This document shows positions 46,190 through 56,516 of a DNA stretch of 64,000 bases, piece after piece; positions within the stretch are counted from its first letter, which is position 1; every line of letters begins with the position of its first letter. Under the pieces are notes generated by a model that was not told where the DNA came from, did no database searches, and saw only the letters and a program-made list of their open reading frames with translations. This stretch comes from Candidatus Acetothermia bacterium (lineage in GTDB: Bacteria; Bipolaricaulota; Bipolaricaulia; RBG-16-55-9): positions 160,037-224,036 of the forward strand of contig JACQCZ010000017.1 in the NCBI GenBank assembly GCA_016201405.1, written 5' to 3'. The translations under genes and the position numbers were made by a program.

Positions 46190-47866
46190 ATGCAGCAAGG
46201 ATATGCATTAGACAACAGCCATGGGCATCACAAGCTGACGTGGCGAGATTGGATCTTTACGACCAATCATAAACAGATTGGAATTCTGTACATCGGCACA
46301 GCATTCTTCTTCTTTCTTGTTGGCGGAGTTCTTGCGCTTTTGATGCGAGTCAAGCTTGCAGCTACGGGTACTGACATCTTGGGTATTACGAGTGAAAAAT
46401 ACAATGAGCTGATTACGCTTCACGGCACTGTCATGATCTTTATGTGGGTGATGCCGGTCTTTTCAGGCTTCATCAATTTTATCGTGCCGCTCATGATTGG
46501 CGCCAAAGATATGGCATTCCCGCGGCTGAATGCATTGAGCTATTGGCTTCTGATCTCTGGCTCCTTGTTGATGATGAGCGGATTTGTCCTTGGCGGTCTC
46601 CCCGATGCGGGTTGGACGATGTACGCGCCGTGGAGCATCTTAAGCCCAGGGATCGGCTCGGATACGTGGATCTTAGGTGTTCAAGTGCTAGGCTTCTCTT
46701 CGATTTTTGGAGGAGTCAACTTCATCGTCACCATTCTGCGAATGAGAACGACGGGTATGACCTTTCATAGAATGCCGCTCTTCGTATGGGCGTCTTTCGT
46801 CACGGCGGCACTGTTGGTCTTGGCCATTCCGGCACTGACTGTGGCTGTCTTTTTGGTCATGTTTGACCGCCATCTGGGAACGACATTCTTTAGCGGGGCT
46901 GGAGGAGATGCACTGCTCTATCAAAACCTCTTCTGGTTCTTCGGTCACCCAGAGGTCTATATTCTCATCCTTCCGGCCTTTGGCATCGTCTCTGAGATTT
47001 TGCCCGTCTTTGCCAGGAAGCCAATCTTTGGCTACAAAGCAATCGCCTATTCCAGCGCCTCCATCGGCGCGATTGGATTCTTTGTCTGGGCTCATCACAT
47101 GTTCACCAGCGGCATGCCAGCATCTTTTAGAATCCCATTCATGGTCTCCACGATGATCGTAGGTGTGCCAACTGCCGTGAAGATCTTTAACTGGACTGCG
47201 ACGCTATGGCGCGGAAAACTCTACTTCAAGGCTCCTATGGTCTGGGCGCTCGGATTTATCACGCTCTTCTTGATCGGTGGACTCAGCGGAATATTCCTGG
47301 CCAGCGTTCCATTTGATATTCACGTTCAAGATACCTATTTCGTTGTAGCACACTTCCATTATGTACTCTTCGGCGGCGCAATCTTTGGCATCTTTGCCGG
47401 GCTCTATTTCTGGCTCCCCAAGATGTTTGGCAAGATGTACAGCGACAGAATGGCCAAGGCTCACTTCTGGCTCACGTTTATAGGATTCAACATGACCTTC
47501 TTCCCCATGCATCAAGCCGGAGTTCTTGGCATGGCGCGCCGCTACGCCGATCATGGCCCAGAATTTTCCGATATCAACCTTTTCATGACCATTGGAGCCT
47601 TCGTCATGGGGCTGGCACAGCTCATCTTTATTTGGAACATGGTCTGGATGTTCCGCAAGGGACCCGTCGCTGGCGACAATCCTTGGAATTCTAAGACGCT
47701 GGAGTGGCAGCTTTCGTCACCGCCACCGGCGGAGAACTTTGAGACGCCGCCCGTCATCACAGAAGGGCCGTACGAGTATGGTCTTCCCTATGGGCCGCGA
47801 GTTGCAGGAGCGGCTGCTGGTGGAGGAGAGCAAGATCATGATTTTGATCGGGGAATATCGCGATGA
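46190..47866 (+). CDS. coxA: Cytochrome c oxidase subunit I
   Basis: The 558-residue catalytic subunit has about 12 helices. Haem and copper ligands are present: LHGTVMIFMW for low-spin haem, HPEVYILILPAF with the cross-linked His-Tyr of CuB and the D-channel Glu, HH in WAHHMF, and HFHYVLFGG. The proton-channel region MIGAKDMAFPRLNALSYWLL keeps the Asp. These features identify an A-type (aa3-like) haem-copper oxidase that reduces oxygen to water and pumps protons. It overlaps coxC by 4 bases (ATGA). Confidence 0.97.
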   Translation: MQQGYALDNSHGHHKLTWRDWIFTTNHKQIGILYIGTAFFFFLVGGVLALLMRVKLAATGTDILGITSEKYNELITLHGTVMIFMWVMPVFSGFINFIVPLMIGAKDMAFPRLNALSYWLLISGSLLMMSGFVLGGLPDAGWTMYAPWSILSPGIGSDTWILGVQVLGFSSIFGGVNFIVTILRMRTTGMTFHRMPLFVWASFVTAALLVLAIPALTVAVFLVMFDRHLGTTFFSGAGGDALLYQNLFWFFGHPEVYILILPAFGIVSEILPVFARKPIFGYKAIAYSSASIGAIGFFVWAHHMFTSGMPASFRIPFMVSTMIVGVPTAVKIFNWTATLWRGKLYFKAPMVWALGFITLFLIGGLSGIFLASVPFDIHVQDTYFVVAHFHYVLFGGAIFGIFAGLYFWLPKMFGKMYSDRMAKAHFWLTFIGFNMTFFPMHQAGVLGMARRYADHGPEFSDINLFMTIGAFVMGLAQLIFIWNMVWMFRKGPVAGDNPWNSKTLEWQLSSPPPAENFETPPVITEGPYEYGLPYGPRVAGAAAGGGEQDHDFDRGISR

Positions 47867-48675
47867 GCATGGCCACTGAGCACGCTGAAGAAGTTCAGCA
47901 TCACTCGCACACGAGCCGCTGGCCCATCTGGATCGGGCTAGGAATCGGAGCTGGCATGTTCGGCTTCCTATTCTTTACGAAGGGCTATACGCCATTTGGC
48001 TGGACGGCAGTACTGGCAGGCGCGGCCTCCATCATTTATGGGTTATTCGGCTGGGTCCGCGATATGACCCGGGAAGATATCCACGAGATCAAGCACAACG
48101 TCAAAGAGGATTTTAAGAACATTGGCCTTACCGGGATGCTGGTCTTCATCCCTTCGGAGATCTTTCTATTCGGGAGTCTATTTGCCAGCTATTTTGCGCT
48201 AAGGGCTCACACTCCTGACTTCTATACCAATCATGGCGAAGCGATGAACGTGCTCGCATCGATCATTCCCTACTTCAACACGATCTGCCTGGTCAGCAGC
48301 AGCTTTACGCTCCATTTTGCCGAGCACTTTCTCAAGCATGGCAAGCAGAAGACTTTTCAGCTTTTGCTGGGGATCACGCTAGTGCTGGGCTTCCTCTTTG
48401 TGGGCGGACAGGCTTATGAATACCTTGAGTTTATCAAAGATGGCTTTACGATCAAGAGCAGCATCTACGGGAGCATCTTCTTCTCGCTCACCGGTCTTCA
48501 CGGACTCCACGTCACGGGTGGAGCGCTCTTTCTCACCTATATCTTTGCCGGCTCTTTCCGGAGTCAGCTCTCCAAAGATAAGCACTCCGTGCTCCTGGCA
48601 GCTTCAGTCTACTGGCACTTCGTGGACGTCGTCTGGATCTTCCTGATGATGATCATCTACTTGCGCTGGATCTAA
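47863..48675 (+). CDS. coxC: Cytochrome c oxidase subunit III with N-terminal extension
   Basis: The 270-residue protein contains the subunit III core, from GMLVFIPSEIFLFGSLFASYF (with the conserved Glu) to the SVYWHFVDVVWIFLMMIIYL end, about five helices. Ahead of it are some 90 extra residues with two hydrophobic helices (WPIWIGLGIGAGMFGFLFF and GWTAVLAGAASIIYGLFGW) and a charged linker. No separate subunit IV gene is present, so the extension may supply that part. It is translationally coupled to coxA by the 4-base overlap and followed by ctaB 7 bases on. Confidence 0.93.
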   Translation: MSMATEHAEEVQHHSHTSRWPIWIGLGIGAGMFGFLFFTKGYTPFGWTAVLAGAASIIYGLFGWVRDMTREDIHEIKHNVKEDFKNIGLTGMLVFIPSEIFLFGSLFASYFALRAHTPDFYTNHGEAMNVLASIIPYFNTICLVSSSFTLHFAEHFLKHGKQKTFQLLLGITLVLGFLFVGGQAYEYLEFIKDGFTIKSSIYGSIFFSLTGLHGLHVTGGALFLTYIFAGSFRSQLSKDKHSVLLAASVYWHFVDVVWIFLMMIIYLRWI

Positions 48676-48682
48676 GGATGCC

Positions 48683-49573
48683 ATGCAAGCCCAGAGCCTG
48701 AGCGGGCAGCGTGCCTTTGCTGATTATCTGGACCTCACAAAACCCCGCATAGGGATGCTGTCTGTCTTTACGACCTTCGTGGGGATGTGGCTGGCGGCGC
48801 AAGGTCTTCCCCCGCTTCAACTCGTGATTTTCGCCCTCATAGGAACGGCACTAGCTGCCGGAGCGGCAGGCGCGCTCAATAATTTCTTAGACCGCGACCT
48901 TGACAGGCGCATGGAGCGGACGGCGCGCCGCCCTCTTCCGAGTGGCCGTCTCATGCCCTATCAAGCCCTGGCCTTAGGGATCTCTCTCAGTCTCGCTTCG
49001 TTTGCAGTGCTCGTCCTCTTCGTAAATCTGCTGACGGCACTTCTCGCTCTCTTTGCCATCTTCTTCTATGCGCCCGTCTATACCCTTTGGCTCAAGCGCA
49101 AGACGCCGCTCTGCACGGTCTTGGGTGGGATCACGGGTGCCATTCCACCCCTGATGGGCTGGACGGCAGTGATGAATGGAATTGAGCCCGCCGCGCTCGT
49201 CTTGTTTGCGATTCTCTTCTTATGGCAGCCGCCGCACTTCTGGGCGCTCGCCCTTCTTCGCCAAGAGGAGTACCGCAATGCCGGAATCCCAATGCTGCCG
49301 GTCGTTCATGGCTCTGAGATGACCCGCCGCCAGATCGTTCTGTACGCATCAGCCTTGCTTCCCATCTCGGTATTGCTCTATCCGACGGGTGTGGTTGGCT
49401 TTGGCTATCTCATCCCGGCCGTTATCTTGGGAGCCGGATTCTTGTGGATGGCTCTGCGCTGCATGCTTCATCCTGAGAATCCAAGAGCGGCTCAGCAGCT
49501 CTTTCTCTACTCGGTTCTCTATTTAGCCGGTCTCTCGCTGGCCATGATTCTAGATCCCATCAGATCGCTATGA
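48683..49573 (+). CDS. ctaB: Protohaem IX farnesyltransferase (haem O synthase)
   Basis: The 296-residue membrane enzyme adds the farnesyl chain to haem B to make haem O, the precursor of the haem A used by subunit I. It is a UbiA-family prenyltransferase with nine or so helices and the Asp-rich site NNFLDRDLDRRMERTARRPLPSGR. LWQPPHFWALALLRQEEYRNAGIPMLPVV is the second conserved loop. Haem A synthase (ctaA) is not in the window. The end overlaps the DUF420 gene by 4 bases. Confidence 0.96.
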   Translation: MQAQSLSGQRAFADYLDLTKPRIGMLSVFTTFVGMWLAAQGLPPLQLVIFALIGTALAAGAAGALNNFLDRDLDRRMERTARRPLPSGRLMPYQALALGISLSLASFAVLVLFVNLLTALLALFAIFFYAPVYTLWLKRKTPLCTVLGGITGAIPPLMGWTAVMNGIEPAALVLFAILFLWQPPHFWALALLRQEEYRNAGIPMLPVVHGSEMTRRQIVLYASALLPISVLLYPTGVVGFGYLIPAVILGAGFLWMALRCMLHPENPRAAQQLFLYSVLYLAGLSLAMILDPIRSL

Positions 49574-49986
49574 GCTGGGAGAGTTTTCTGCCGCTCTTTA
49601 ACACATCATTGATCGTGATTAGCGGCATTGCTCTGGTAACCGGATTCTTCTTTATCAAGCGAAAAAATATCCCGGCCCACAGGCGCTGCATGATCACAGC
49701 CACAATCTTTGCCGGGCTCTTTTTGGTTGTGTATGTGACCCGCTGGGCTCTATTGCCTCCAAAACTCTTTCAAGGAGAAGGGACAATTCGCACGGTCTAT
49801 TTTGTCATTCTCATCGTGCACATGATCTTTGCGATTGGGATAGTTCCGCTAGTGATTATTACCTTGAGAAGAGCGCTGCGAAGTGATTTCCAAAGACATA
49901 AGAAGATCGCCAGAGTCACACTGCCAGTCTGGCTCTATGTGGCCGTTAGCGGCTGGGTTGTCTACTGGATGCTCTATCATCTGTGA
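49570..49986 (+). CDS. DUF420 membrane protein (YozB/CtaM-like)
   Basis: The 138-residue protein has four hydrophobic helices and the DUF420 pattern of conserved histidines (KRKNIPAHRRCM, then IVHMIFAIGIVPLVIITL and HKKIARVTLPVWLYVAVSGWVVYWMLY). CtaM of this family is needed for aa3-type oxidase assembly in Gram-positive bacteria. The position at the end of the cox operon, overlapping ctaB by 4 bases, supports an assembly role here. It is the last gene of the operon. Confidence 0.88.
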   Translation: MSWESFLPLFNTSLIVISGIALVTGFFFIKRKNIPAHRRCMITATIFAGLFLVVYVTRWALLPPKLFQGEGTIRTVYFVILIVHMIFAIGIVPLVIITLRRALRSDFQRHKKIARVTLPVWLYVAVSGWVVYWMLYHL

Positions 49987-50102
49987 CCCCCAATTATTGA
50001 ATCAATACAAAAAATAGAGGCCGTGACTCGGATCATGGCATTGGAAGAATCTGTGCGTAACAATTAGCTAGCCGGGGCACGAGTTGGCCGAAAGGAGCCG
50101 GG

Positions 50103-50756
50103 ATGTTTGTCCGAATGTGGATGACCGAAGATGTCATAATCACTTCACCCGATATGCCGATCATGGAAGCGCGGGAGCAGATGAAGCAGCATCTGGTGCG
50201 CCGCCTTCCAGTGGTGAAGAACAAGAAGCTGGTGGGGATCATCACACAGGGCGACATCCAGGAGGCCGGCCCGTCGGGCGCAACCTCTCTCAGCATCTGG
50301 GAGCTCAATTATCTTGTTGCCCGTATCACGGTTGATGAAGTGATGACCAAGCGGGACGACCTCATCACGGTCACTCCTGATGACACAATCGAGCGGGCGG
50401 CCATGCTCATGCGCAAGAATAAAGTTGGTGGGCTTCCGGTCGTTGAAGATGGCAACAAGCTTGTTGGGATCATCACAGAGTCTGACTTGTTTGGTGTTCT
50501 CATCGAGGCGATGGGAATTGATCAGGAAGGGACGCGCCTCACGCTGGAATTGGAAGACCGCCCCGGAACGCTTCGACAAGTCTTGGAAATTCTGCGCACA
50601 CATGACGCCAATATGCTCAGCATTGTCACATGCGATCGCTGCCGCCGGGGGACTGCTCACCGGGTCGTTGTGATTCGAGTCGATCTCTTTGACTGGCGCC
50701 AGCTTGTCAAAGATCTAAAAGAGAATGGCATCAAAGTCCTAGACGCCCAGAATTAG
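50103..50756 (+). CDS. CBS-pair and ACT-domain regulatory protein (AcuB-like)
   Basis: The 217-residue protein has two CBS domains (about 1-60 and 75-135; [15 protein letters not shown] and [17 protein letters not shown]) that usually bind adenine nucleotides. A C-terminal ACT domain (about 145-215, [27 protein letters not shown]) usually binds an amino acid. AcuB-type proteins have this order and are tied to acetoin or acetate use, but function is not certain. The ribosome binding site is AAAGGAG. The end overlaps the convergent acnA by 4 bases. Confidence 0.87.
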   Translation: MFVRMWMTEDVIITSPDMPIMEAREQMKQHLVRRLPVVKNKKLVGIITQGDIQEAGPSGATSLSIWELNYLVARITVDEVMTKRDDLITVTPDDTIERAAMLMRKNKVGGLPVVEDGNKLVGIITESDLFGVLIEAMGIDQEGTRLTLELEDRPGTLRQVLEILRTHDANMLSIVTCDRCRRGTAHRVVVIRVDLFDWRQLVKDLKENGIKVLDAQN

Positions 50757-53482
50757 TTCTTAACTTCTCTCATCAACTGGCGAATGACCGTCTGAAGAAT
50801 CCCGCCTTGCTGATAATAGATCACATCCACAGGCGTATCGAGCCGGGCTAGCGCTTTGAATTTCCTAACCCTGCCATCGGGCATCTTCGCGCTGATTGAG
50901 ACTTCTTGGCCTGGCTCTGTGATGGTGGTAATCCCATCAATATCAAAGACTTCTTGCCCCGTCAGCCCAAGGGCTTTTGCATTCTCTCCGGCTTTGAACT
51001 GAAGCGGAAGCACGCCCATCCCCACTAGATTGCTGCGATGCGTGCGCTCAAAACTCTCAGCCAGCACGGCTTTGACGCCAAGCAGATAAGGTCCTTTGGC
51101 TGCCCAGTCTCGCGATGAGCCCGTTCCATACTCTTTGCCCGCAATCACGAGCAGCGGAGTCTTGTCTTTTTTATATTTCATTGCCGCATCATAGATGCTC
51201 ATCTGCTCCCCGTTCGGCAGATGAATTGTGACCCCGCCCTCCGTGCCCGGCGCCATCAGGTTCTTAATGCGAATGTTGGCAAATGTGCCCCGCACCAATA
51301 CCCGGTCATTCCCGCGGCGTGCCCCATAGGAGTTGAAGTCCTTCTTCTGAACGCCCAGAGAGATCAGATATTTCCCGGCTGGGCTGTCGACGGCAATTGA
51401 GCCTGCGGGTGAGATGTGGTCTGTCGTCAGCGAATCTCCGAATACTCCAAGCACGCGCGCTCCGCGAATATTGCTAAGGGGCTCCGGCTGCATCGAGAAA
51501 TTATCAAAGAATGGAGGCTCTTGGATATAAGTCGAGTCGGGGTCCCAATTGTAAAGCTCACCTTCTACGCCAGTGATCGCATTCCAGGTCTCGTTACCGC
51601 TGAAGACGTTGCCATAGCTATCCTTGAACATGCTGGGGTCTATTGAATTTGTAATCACATCAGAGATCTCACGCTGCGTTGGCCAGATCTCTTTTAGATA
51701 GACGGGCTTGCCTTTGGAGTCCGTGCCCACGGGCTCGTGAGCCAAGTCAATGTCGACCGTGCCCGCGAGAGCATAGGCCACGACAAGCGGCGGCGATGCG
51801 AGAAAATTGGCCTTGACTTGCTGGTGGACGCGCCCTTCGAAGTTGCGGTTCCCCGAGAGCACGGCTGCCGAGACGAGGTTTCCCTCTTGGACGGCTTTAG
51901 CGACGGGCTCTGGAAGAGGGCCGCTGTTGCCAATACAAGTCGTGCAGCCATAGCCGACAATATCAAAGCCCAGCTTCTCTAAATATTTTAGCAAGTCTGA
52001 TTTCTGTAAATAACGCGTGACGACTTTAGATCCAGGAGCCATGCTCGTCTTGACGAATTTCGGCACCTTAAGCCCGCGCTCCACAGCCTTCTTTGCCAAG
52101 AGACCTGCACCAATCATCACGGATGGATTGGATGTGTTGGTGCAAGATGTAATGGCGGCGATGACAACCGAGCCATGCTTAATCTCTAAAGTCCCGCTGC
52201 CATTGGCCGAGATTTTTACACTCTTGGAGATCTCGGCATCGCTCAGGCCATAGCCGCGCTCGGTTGTCGGCTGCGAGAGAGCCTTTTTGAAGACACTCTT
52301 GAGATCGGACATCCGGACACGATCTTGCGGGCGCTTTGGGCCAGCCAAGCTTGGCTCTACTTCTTCGAGCTTCAACGAGAGCGTATCGGTGTACTCAGGA
52401 TCGGGCGAGCTGTCGGTTCTAAAGAGACCTTGCTCTTTGGCGTAGCCCTCAACGAGCTCAATCAGCTCTGCGCTTCTTCCGGTTCGTCTCAAATAGCGAA
52501 GCGTCTCGTCGTCTATGGGAAAGTAGCCGGTTGTGGCTCCATATTCGGGAGCCATATTGGCAATTGTCGCCCGGTCGGGCAGAGTCATTTGGCTGAGGCC
52601 AGCCCCGTAAAACTCGACAAATTTTTCAACGACGCCTTTTTGACGCAGCATCTGGGTGATCGTGAGAGTTAAATCAGTCGCCGTGACGCCATCTCGAAGC
52701 TGACCAGTCAGCTTGAAGCCAATCACTTGCGGAGTGAGCATATAGAGCGGCTGCCCAAGCATGACGGCCTCTGCCTCGATGCCGCCGACACCCCAGCCTA
52801 GCACACCCAGCCCGTTGATCATGGTAGAGTGCGAGTCTGTGCCCACGAGCGTATCAAAGAGAGCGACATTCTCCTGGTTCAATTTTCGCAGCAGCACTAC
52901 ATTGGCCAAAAATTCCAAATTGACTTGATGCACAATTCCGGTGGCTGGTGGCACGACTTGAAAGTCTTTGAAGGCATTCTGACCCCAGCGCAAAAATTCA
53001 TAGCGCTCGCGGTTTCTCTCGAACTCGATCTCCGCATTCTGCGCCAGTGCTCCGCTGGTTCCGAAGTAGTCCACCTGTACCGAGTGATCCACAACCAGAT
53101 CGACTGGAACGAGCGGATTGATCGACTTTGATCTCCCTCCAAGCCGGGCTACCGCAGAGCGCATCGCCGCTAGATCAACGACGACGGGAACACCCGTAAA
53201 ATCCTGAAGAAGCACACGAGCTGGTTTGAAGGGCAACTCTCGCTCTGGCTTTGCTTTTGCATTCCAGTTGGCCATTGCAGAGATGTCCTCATCGCGAATG
53301 AGCTTTCCATCCGATTGGCGCAGAAGGGACTCCAAAAGGACTCGAATCGCAAACGGGAGCTTGGAAATATGCCCAATGCCCGCCTTCTCCAGTGAATCAA
53401 GTCTATAAAAGATTGCAGAACCCGATTTTGTTTGAATTGTGCTTTTGGCCTGCTTTTGAAGTTTGCCCTGTTCCTTCATCAT
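50753..53482 (-). CDS. acnA: Aconitate hydratase A
   Basis: The 909-residue TCA-cycle enzyme converts citrate to isocitrate through a 4Fe-4S cluster. The three cluster Cys lie in [12 protein letters not shown] and [55 protein letters not shown] and the swivel-domain [22 protein letters not shown] are classic AcnA/IRP1 features. The length fits AcnA. The ATG pair at 53482 follows AAGGAG. It is monocistronic as far as can be seen. Confidence 0.96.
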   Translation of the reverse strand: MMKEQGKLQKQAKSTIQTKSGSAIFYRLDSLEKAGIGHISKLPFAIRVLLESLLRQSDGKLIRDEDISAMANWNAKAKPERELPFKPARVLLQDFTGVPVVVDLAAMRSAVARLGGRSKSINPLVPVDLVVDHSVQVDYFGTSGALAQNAEIEFERNRERYEFLRWGQNAFKDFQVVPPATGIVHQVNLEFLANVVLLRKLNQENVALFDTLVGTDSHSTMINGLGVLGWGVGGIEAEAVMLGQPLYMLTPQVIGFKLTGQLRDGVTATDLTLTITQMLRQKGVVEKFVEFYGAGLSQMTLPDRATIANMAPEYGATTGYFPIDDETLRYLRRTGRSAELIELVEGYAKEQGLFRTDSSPDPEYTDTLSLKLEEVEPSLAGPKRPQDRVRMSDLKSVFKKALSQPTTERGYGLSDAEISKSVKISANGSGTLEIKHGSVVIAAITSCTNTSNPSVMIGAGLLAKKAVERGLKVPKFVKTSMAPGSKVVTRYLQKSDLLKYLEKLGFDIVGYGCTTCIGNSGPLPEPVAKAVQEGNLVSAAVLSGNRNFEGRVHQQVKANFLASPPLVVAYALAGTVDIDLAHEPVGTDSKGKPVYLKEIWPTQREISDVITNSIDPSMFKDSYGNVFSGNETWNAITGVEGELYNWDPDSTYIQEPPFFDNFSMQPEPLSNIRGARVLGVFGDSLTTDHISPAGSIAVDSPAGKYLISLGVQKKDFNSYGARRGNDRVLVRGTFANIRIKNLMAPGTEGGVTIHLPNGEQMSIYDAAMKYKKDKTPLLVIAGKEYGTGSSRDWAAKGPYLLGVKAVLAESFERTHRSNLVGMGVLPLQFKAGENAKALGLTGQEVFDIDGITTITEPGQEVSISAKMPDGRVRKFKALARLDTPVDVIYYQQGGILQTVIRQLMREVKN

Positions 53483-53666
53483 AGCTCCTTCTGCTCCCGA
53501 AATTCGATTCGTAGTGTAGTCAGAAGTCCAAGTAAATTCAACGCAAGCTGATCAAGATTCCATGCAATGTGTGCCAGCCGTCCCCTCGCTCCAATACGCC
53601 GTTCCTTCTCGAATGCACGATGAAAATCTACGCTAAACTCATATTGAATACGATGGAGATGACCTC

Positions 53667-54035
53667 ATGAGCGACTGGATCTGGGTCTTGATAACCGCGT
53701 TGATCGTCTTTTTGGGAGTCTCTGTCATTGGGGATACTCAGACAAAAGAGTCAAGACAGAGTGTTTTGCAGCTCTCTTCTGCATCATCGGGCAAGAGCAC
53801 GGCGGATGTTTCTGCCGAGAGCTTACCCGTCCAAGTTCGCGCGAATTCAAGCTCAGCCGCTTCGTCGGATGGGCATAGCGCCTCTTCCTTAGAAGGACTC
53901 CGGGTCTCAGATGTTGAGGTCTGGGCGCTTGTTTTAATTATCCCGCTCGCGGTCTTGGCGATTCGGGGCTATCAGTATTTGAGAAACTCCTCAAAGAATC
54001 TTCATCCACCCCACGCTGGCTCAACACCCAGCTAG
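53667..54035 (+). CDS. Small Ser-rich protein with two membrane segments, unknown
   Basis: The 122-residue product has an N-terminal helix (about 4-21), a Ser/Ala-rich hydrophilic middle of about 60 residues, a second helix (about 86-102, WALVLIIPLAVLAIRGY) and a short polar tail. No family was recognised. The hydrophilic loop would lie outside the membrane if both ends face in. It has no clear ribosome binding site beyond GGAG about 8 bases before the ATG. It sits between acnA (divergent) and the helicase gene. Confidence 0.55.
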   Translation: MSDWIWVLITALIVFLGVSVIGDTQTKESRQSVLQLSSASSGKSTADVSAESLPVQVRANSSSAASSDGHSASSLEGLRVSDVEVWALVLIIPLAVLAIRGYQYLRNSSKNLHPPHAGSTPS

Positions 54036-54202
54036 GGTCACGATCCTCTCGATTCCGGAACCACTGCCTGTTTGTCATTGGCACTCAAATTGATTAGAAT
54101 CGTATTGCTTTCCCGCCAATGCCCACCATGGTGTTTGCGCTGAAGCTTAAATCCATGAACGAAAAAAAGCATGACAATAATGAAAGGGGCTTAACAATCC
54201 AT

Positions 54203-55450
54203 ATGCCGTTTTCCGAGCTGGGTCTCTCCCAATCCATTGTGAGAGGAGTGAGAGCTGCTGGCTATTCAGAGCCTACGGCCATTCAGGCCCAAGCCATTCC
54301 GCATATTCTTGCTGGCAAAGACTTGATTGGAACTGCACAGACAGGTACAGGAAAGACAGCTGCCTTTGTGCTTCCCATTCTTCAACACCTCCAAGAGAAA
54401 GTCGGGCTGCGGTGCCTGATCCTGACACCCACCCGCGAGCTGGCGGCTCAGATTGAGACCAACGTTCGCGAATATGCGCGCTTCATGAAGGTCCGTTGTG
54501 CCGTCGTCTATGGCGGAGTCGCGATGGGTCCACAGATTGCAGCCCTCCGGTCTAATCCGCACATTCTGATTGCTACGCCTGGACGCCTGCTCGATCATAT
54601 GGGACGTGGCAATGTGCGCTTGGATGGCGTTGAGATTCTAGTCCTTGATGAAGCTGACCGTATGTTGGATATGGGCTTCCTGCCTGACATTCGCCGCATC
54701 CTCCAGCACATTCCCAAGAAGAGGCAGAACCTTCTCTTCTCGGCCACCATGCCGGCCGAGATCGAGTCGCTGGCACGTCATACTCTGGCCAATCCGGTCA
54801 AAGTGAGCGTTGGTCCTACAGCGACTCCTGCCACCAATGTCTCGCAGTTCTTGTATCCTGTGCCGCATCATCTCAAGATGGCGATGCTGCTCAAGCTGCT
54901 GCACATCACGTCGTATACCTCCGTGCTAATCTTTACGCGCACCAAGTATCGCGCGGATAAAGTGGCGAGCGCTCTCAATAAGAACAATTTTTCCGCCGCG
55001 CGTCTTCATGGCGACAGAAGCCAGAGTCAGCGCTCTCAGGCTCTGCATGGCTTCCGCACGGGGCGCTACCGCATCATGGTGGCGACGGATCTGGCCGCTC
55101 GCGGTCTTGATGTGGAAGGGATCTCACATGTCATCAATTATGACGTGCCGGAGACTCCCGAAGCCTACATCCACAGAATCGGGAGAACCGCGAGGGCGCA
55201 AGCCGTTGGCGATGCCTTTACGCTTGTCTCTCAAGATGAAGAGCGAGATGTCTATCTGATCGAAAAGCACTTAAAGCGTGCAATTCCGCGCGTAGGCGTG
55301 CCGGATTTTGAGTACAGCGCACCACCACCACCGAAGCTTGCGCCGACCGAGCGGCGCCACGTTGGATCTGTATCGGGTCAATCACGCCGCTCCAATGGCC
55401 ACCAGCGAAATGATAGAAAGCCTCAATCTAAGCGCTTCCACCGCGACTAA
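54203..55450 (+). CDS. DEAD-box RNA helicase (RhlE-like)
   Basis: The 415-residue helicase unwinds short RNA duplexes with ATP and probably acts in ribosome assembly or RNA decay. The Q motif (GYSEPTAIQAQAIP), motif I (AQTGTGKT), Ia (PTRELAAQI), II (DEAD), III (SAT), IV (LIFTRTK), V (ATDLAARGLD) and VI (HRIGRTARA) are all present. The tail is basic (RRSNGHQRNDRKPQSKRFHRD). The start MPFSELGLS at 54203 matches RhlE-type proteins; Met codons at 54119 and 54155 in the same frame give longer alternatives. Confidence 0.93.
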   Translation: MPFSELGLSQSIVRGVRAAGYSEPTAIQAQAIPHILAGKDLIGTAQTGTGKTAAFVLPILQHLQEKVGLRCLILTPTRELAAQIETNVREYARFMKVRCAVVYGGVAMGPQIAALRSNPHILIATPGRLLDHMGRGNVRLDGVEILVLDEADRMLDMGFLPDIRRILQHIPKKRQNLLFSATMPAEIESLARHTLANPVKVSVGPTATPATNVSQFLYPVPHHLKMAMLLKLLHITSYTSVLIFTRTKYRADKVASALNKNNFSAARLHGDRSQSQRSQALHGFRTGRYRIMVATDLAARGLDVEGISHVINYDVPETPEAYIHRIGRTARAQAVGDAFTLVSQDEERDVYLIEKHLKRAIPRVGVPDFEYSAPPPPKLAPTERRHVGSVSGQSRRSNGHQRNDRKPQSKRFHRD

Positions 55451-55466
55451 TCCACTTTTGTAGATT

Positions 55467-55889
55467 GTGGCGAAGCGTCTCAAGGTTTTCATTGGGCTGG
55501 CCTCATTGCTGCTCGTTGCAACGGCAGCGCTTCTAATTTGGAAGAACTCCGATCAGCGACAAGATCATATCAATCTGATTCGTGTTGATACGCCTCACCC
55601 AAACCAAATGATCCAATCTCCCCTGTTCATTAGCGGCCAAGCCCGTGGGATGTGGTATTTTGAAGCGACGTTTCCAGTAGAAATTCTGGATGATCGAGGA
55701 AATGTGCTGGCGCGTGGGGCTGCGCAAGCACAAGGCGAATGGATGACCGATCAATTTGTGCCATTTCGGGCAGAACTGCAATTCTCAAATCCTAGCTCTA
55801 AAACGGGCACACTCGTGCTTGAAAAGAGCAATCCCTCCGGTCTTGTTGAAAATGCAGCCTCAATAAAAATTCCGGTCCACTTCAAGTGA
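55467..55889 (+). CDS. Gmad2 immunoglobulin-like domain protein
   Basis: The 140-residue protein has an N-terminal signal or anchor helix (about 5-25). The Gmad2 domain follows: IRVDTPHPNQMIQSPLFISGQARGMWYFEATFPVEILDDRGNVLARG, with the typical GEWMTDQFVPF segment. Gmad2 domains occur in spore germination protein GerM and in many secreted or lipid-anchored proteins of non-sporing bacteria, where their role is unknown. The GTG start lies 16 bases after the helicase stop, so it may be co-transcribed. Confidence 0.82.
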   Translation: MAKRLKVFIGLASLLLVATAALLIWKNSDQRQDHINLIRVDTPHPNQMIQSPLFISGQARGMWYFEATFPVEILDDRGNVLARGAAQAQGEWMTDQFVPFRAELQFSNPSSKTGTLVLEKSNPSGLVENAASIKIPVHFK

Positions 55890-55920
55890 GGGTCTGATTA
55901 ATTGATGGCTTACAGAACTG

Positions 55921-56508
55921 CTATTTGAGCAGCGAATTGAGATGTGCGATTCCGGCCAGCGCTAGCTGGACGGCGTCGTCTGCATCGCCATAGCGAGTTG
56001 AGTTCTGAATCCATGAGACCCCGAAGACCTCTACAACCCCAACTAAAACTTTGCAGTATGTGGCCCCGTAGCGTGCATCTCCTGCAGAGGCCAGATATTC
56101 AGCGCAGACGGCAGGATATGGAGCAAGGCTTGTGCTGGCAAAGTAGGCATTGTCAGTTGAGATGTGCAGCTCAAAGTGTCTCTTTGCATCCTCTGTAGTT
56201 GGATAGATCCAATAATTAATGAAGTTGTAGGCGTCGGGTCCCTTCATGGTGATTTCGACGCCGCCCAGCACATTATATTTTTGCAAATACTCGTCGGGAG
56301 CATTGGCGGTCGTCCCGGGTGAGGAGAAGCCTGCGGGCAGCTCACTGGATTTGAATGGAGTATTCAAAAGTGCGTTATAAATTGCCTGGGGATCGTGCGA
56401 TGGCTGTGGCGTTCCTGTTGACGGCTGATTTGTCAGGCTACAGCCAGTCAATGCTCCCATTGCACAGAAAATCACGGCTGAAGCGCGAAGTATTGCAATA
56501 CTCGTCAT
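55921..56508 (-). CDS. Lipoprotein of unknown function
   Basis: The 195-residue product has a lipoprotein signal peptide with lipobox LTGC (Cys at about residue 23), a Pro/Ser linker and a soluble domain. The domain contains LPAGFSSPGTTANAPDEYLQKYNVLGGVEITMKGPDAYNFINYWIYPTTEDAKRHFE, which looks like a small alpha/beta fold. No known family was recognised. Two Cys (AVCAEYL and TYCKVLV) may form a disulfide. It is 8 bases downstream of the MFS gene on the same strand. Confidence 0.75.
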   Translation of the reverse strand: MTSIAILRASAVIFCAMGALTGCSLTNQPSTGTPQPSHDPQAIYNALLNTPFKSSELPAGFSSPGTTANAPDEYLQKYNVLGGVEITMKGPDAYNFINYWIYPTTEDAKRHFELHISTDNAYFASTSLAPYPAVCAEYLASAGDARYGATYCKVLVGVVEVFGVSWIQNSTRYGDADDAVQLALAGIAHLNSLLK

Positions 56509-56516
56509 ACTGCAGC

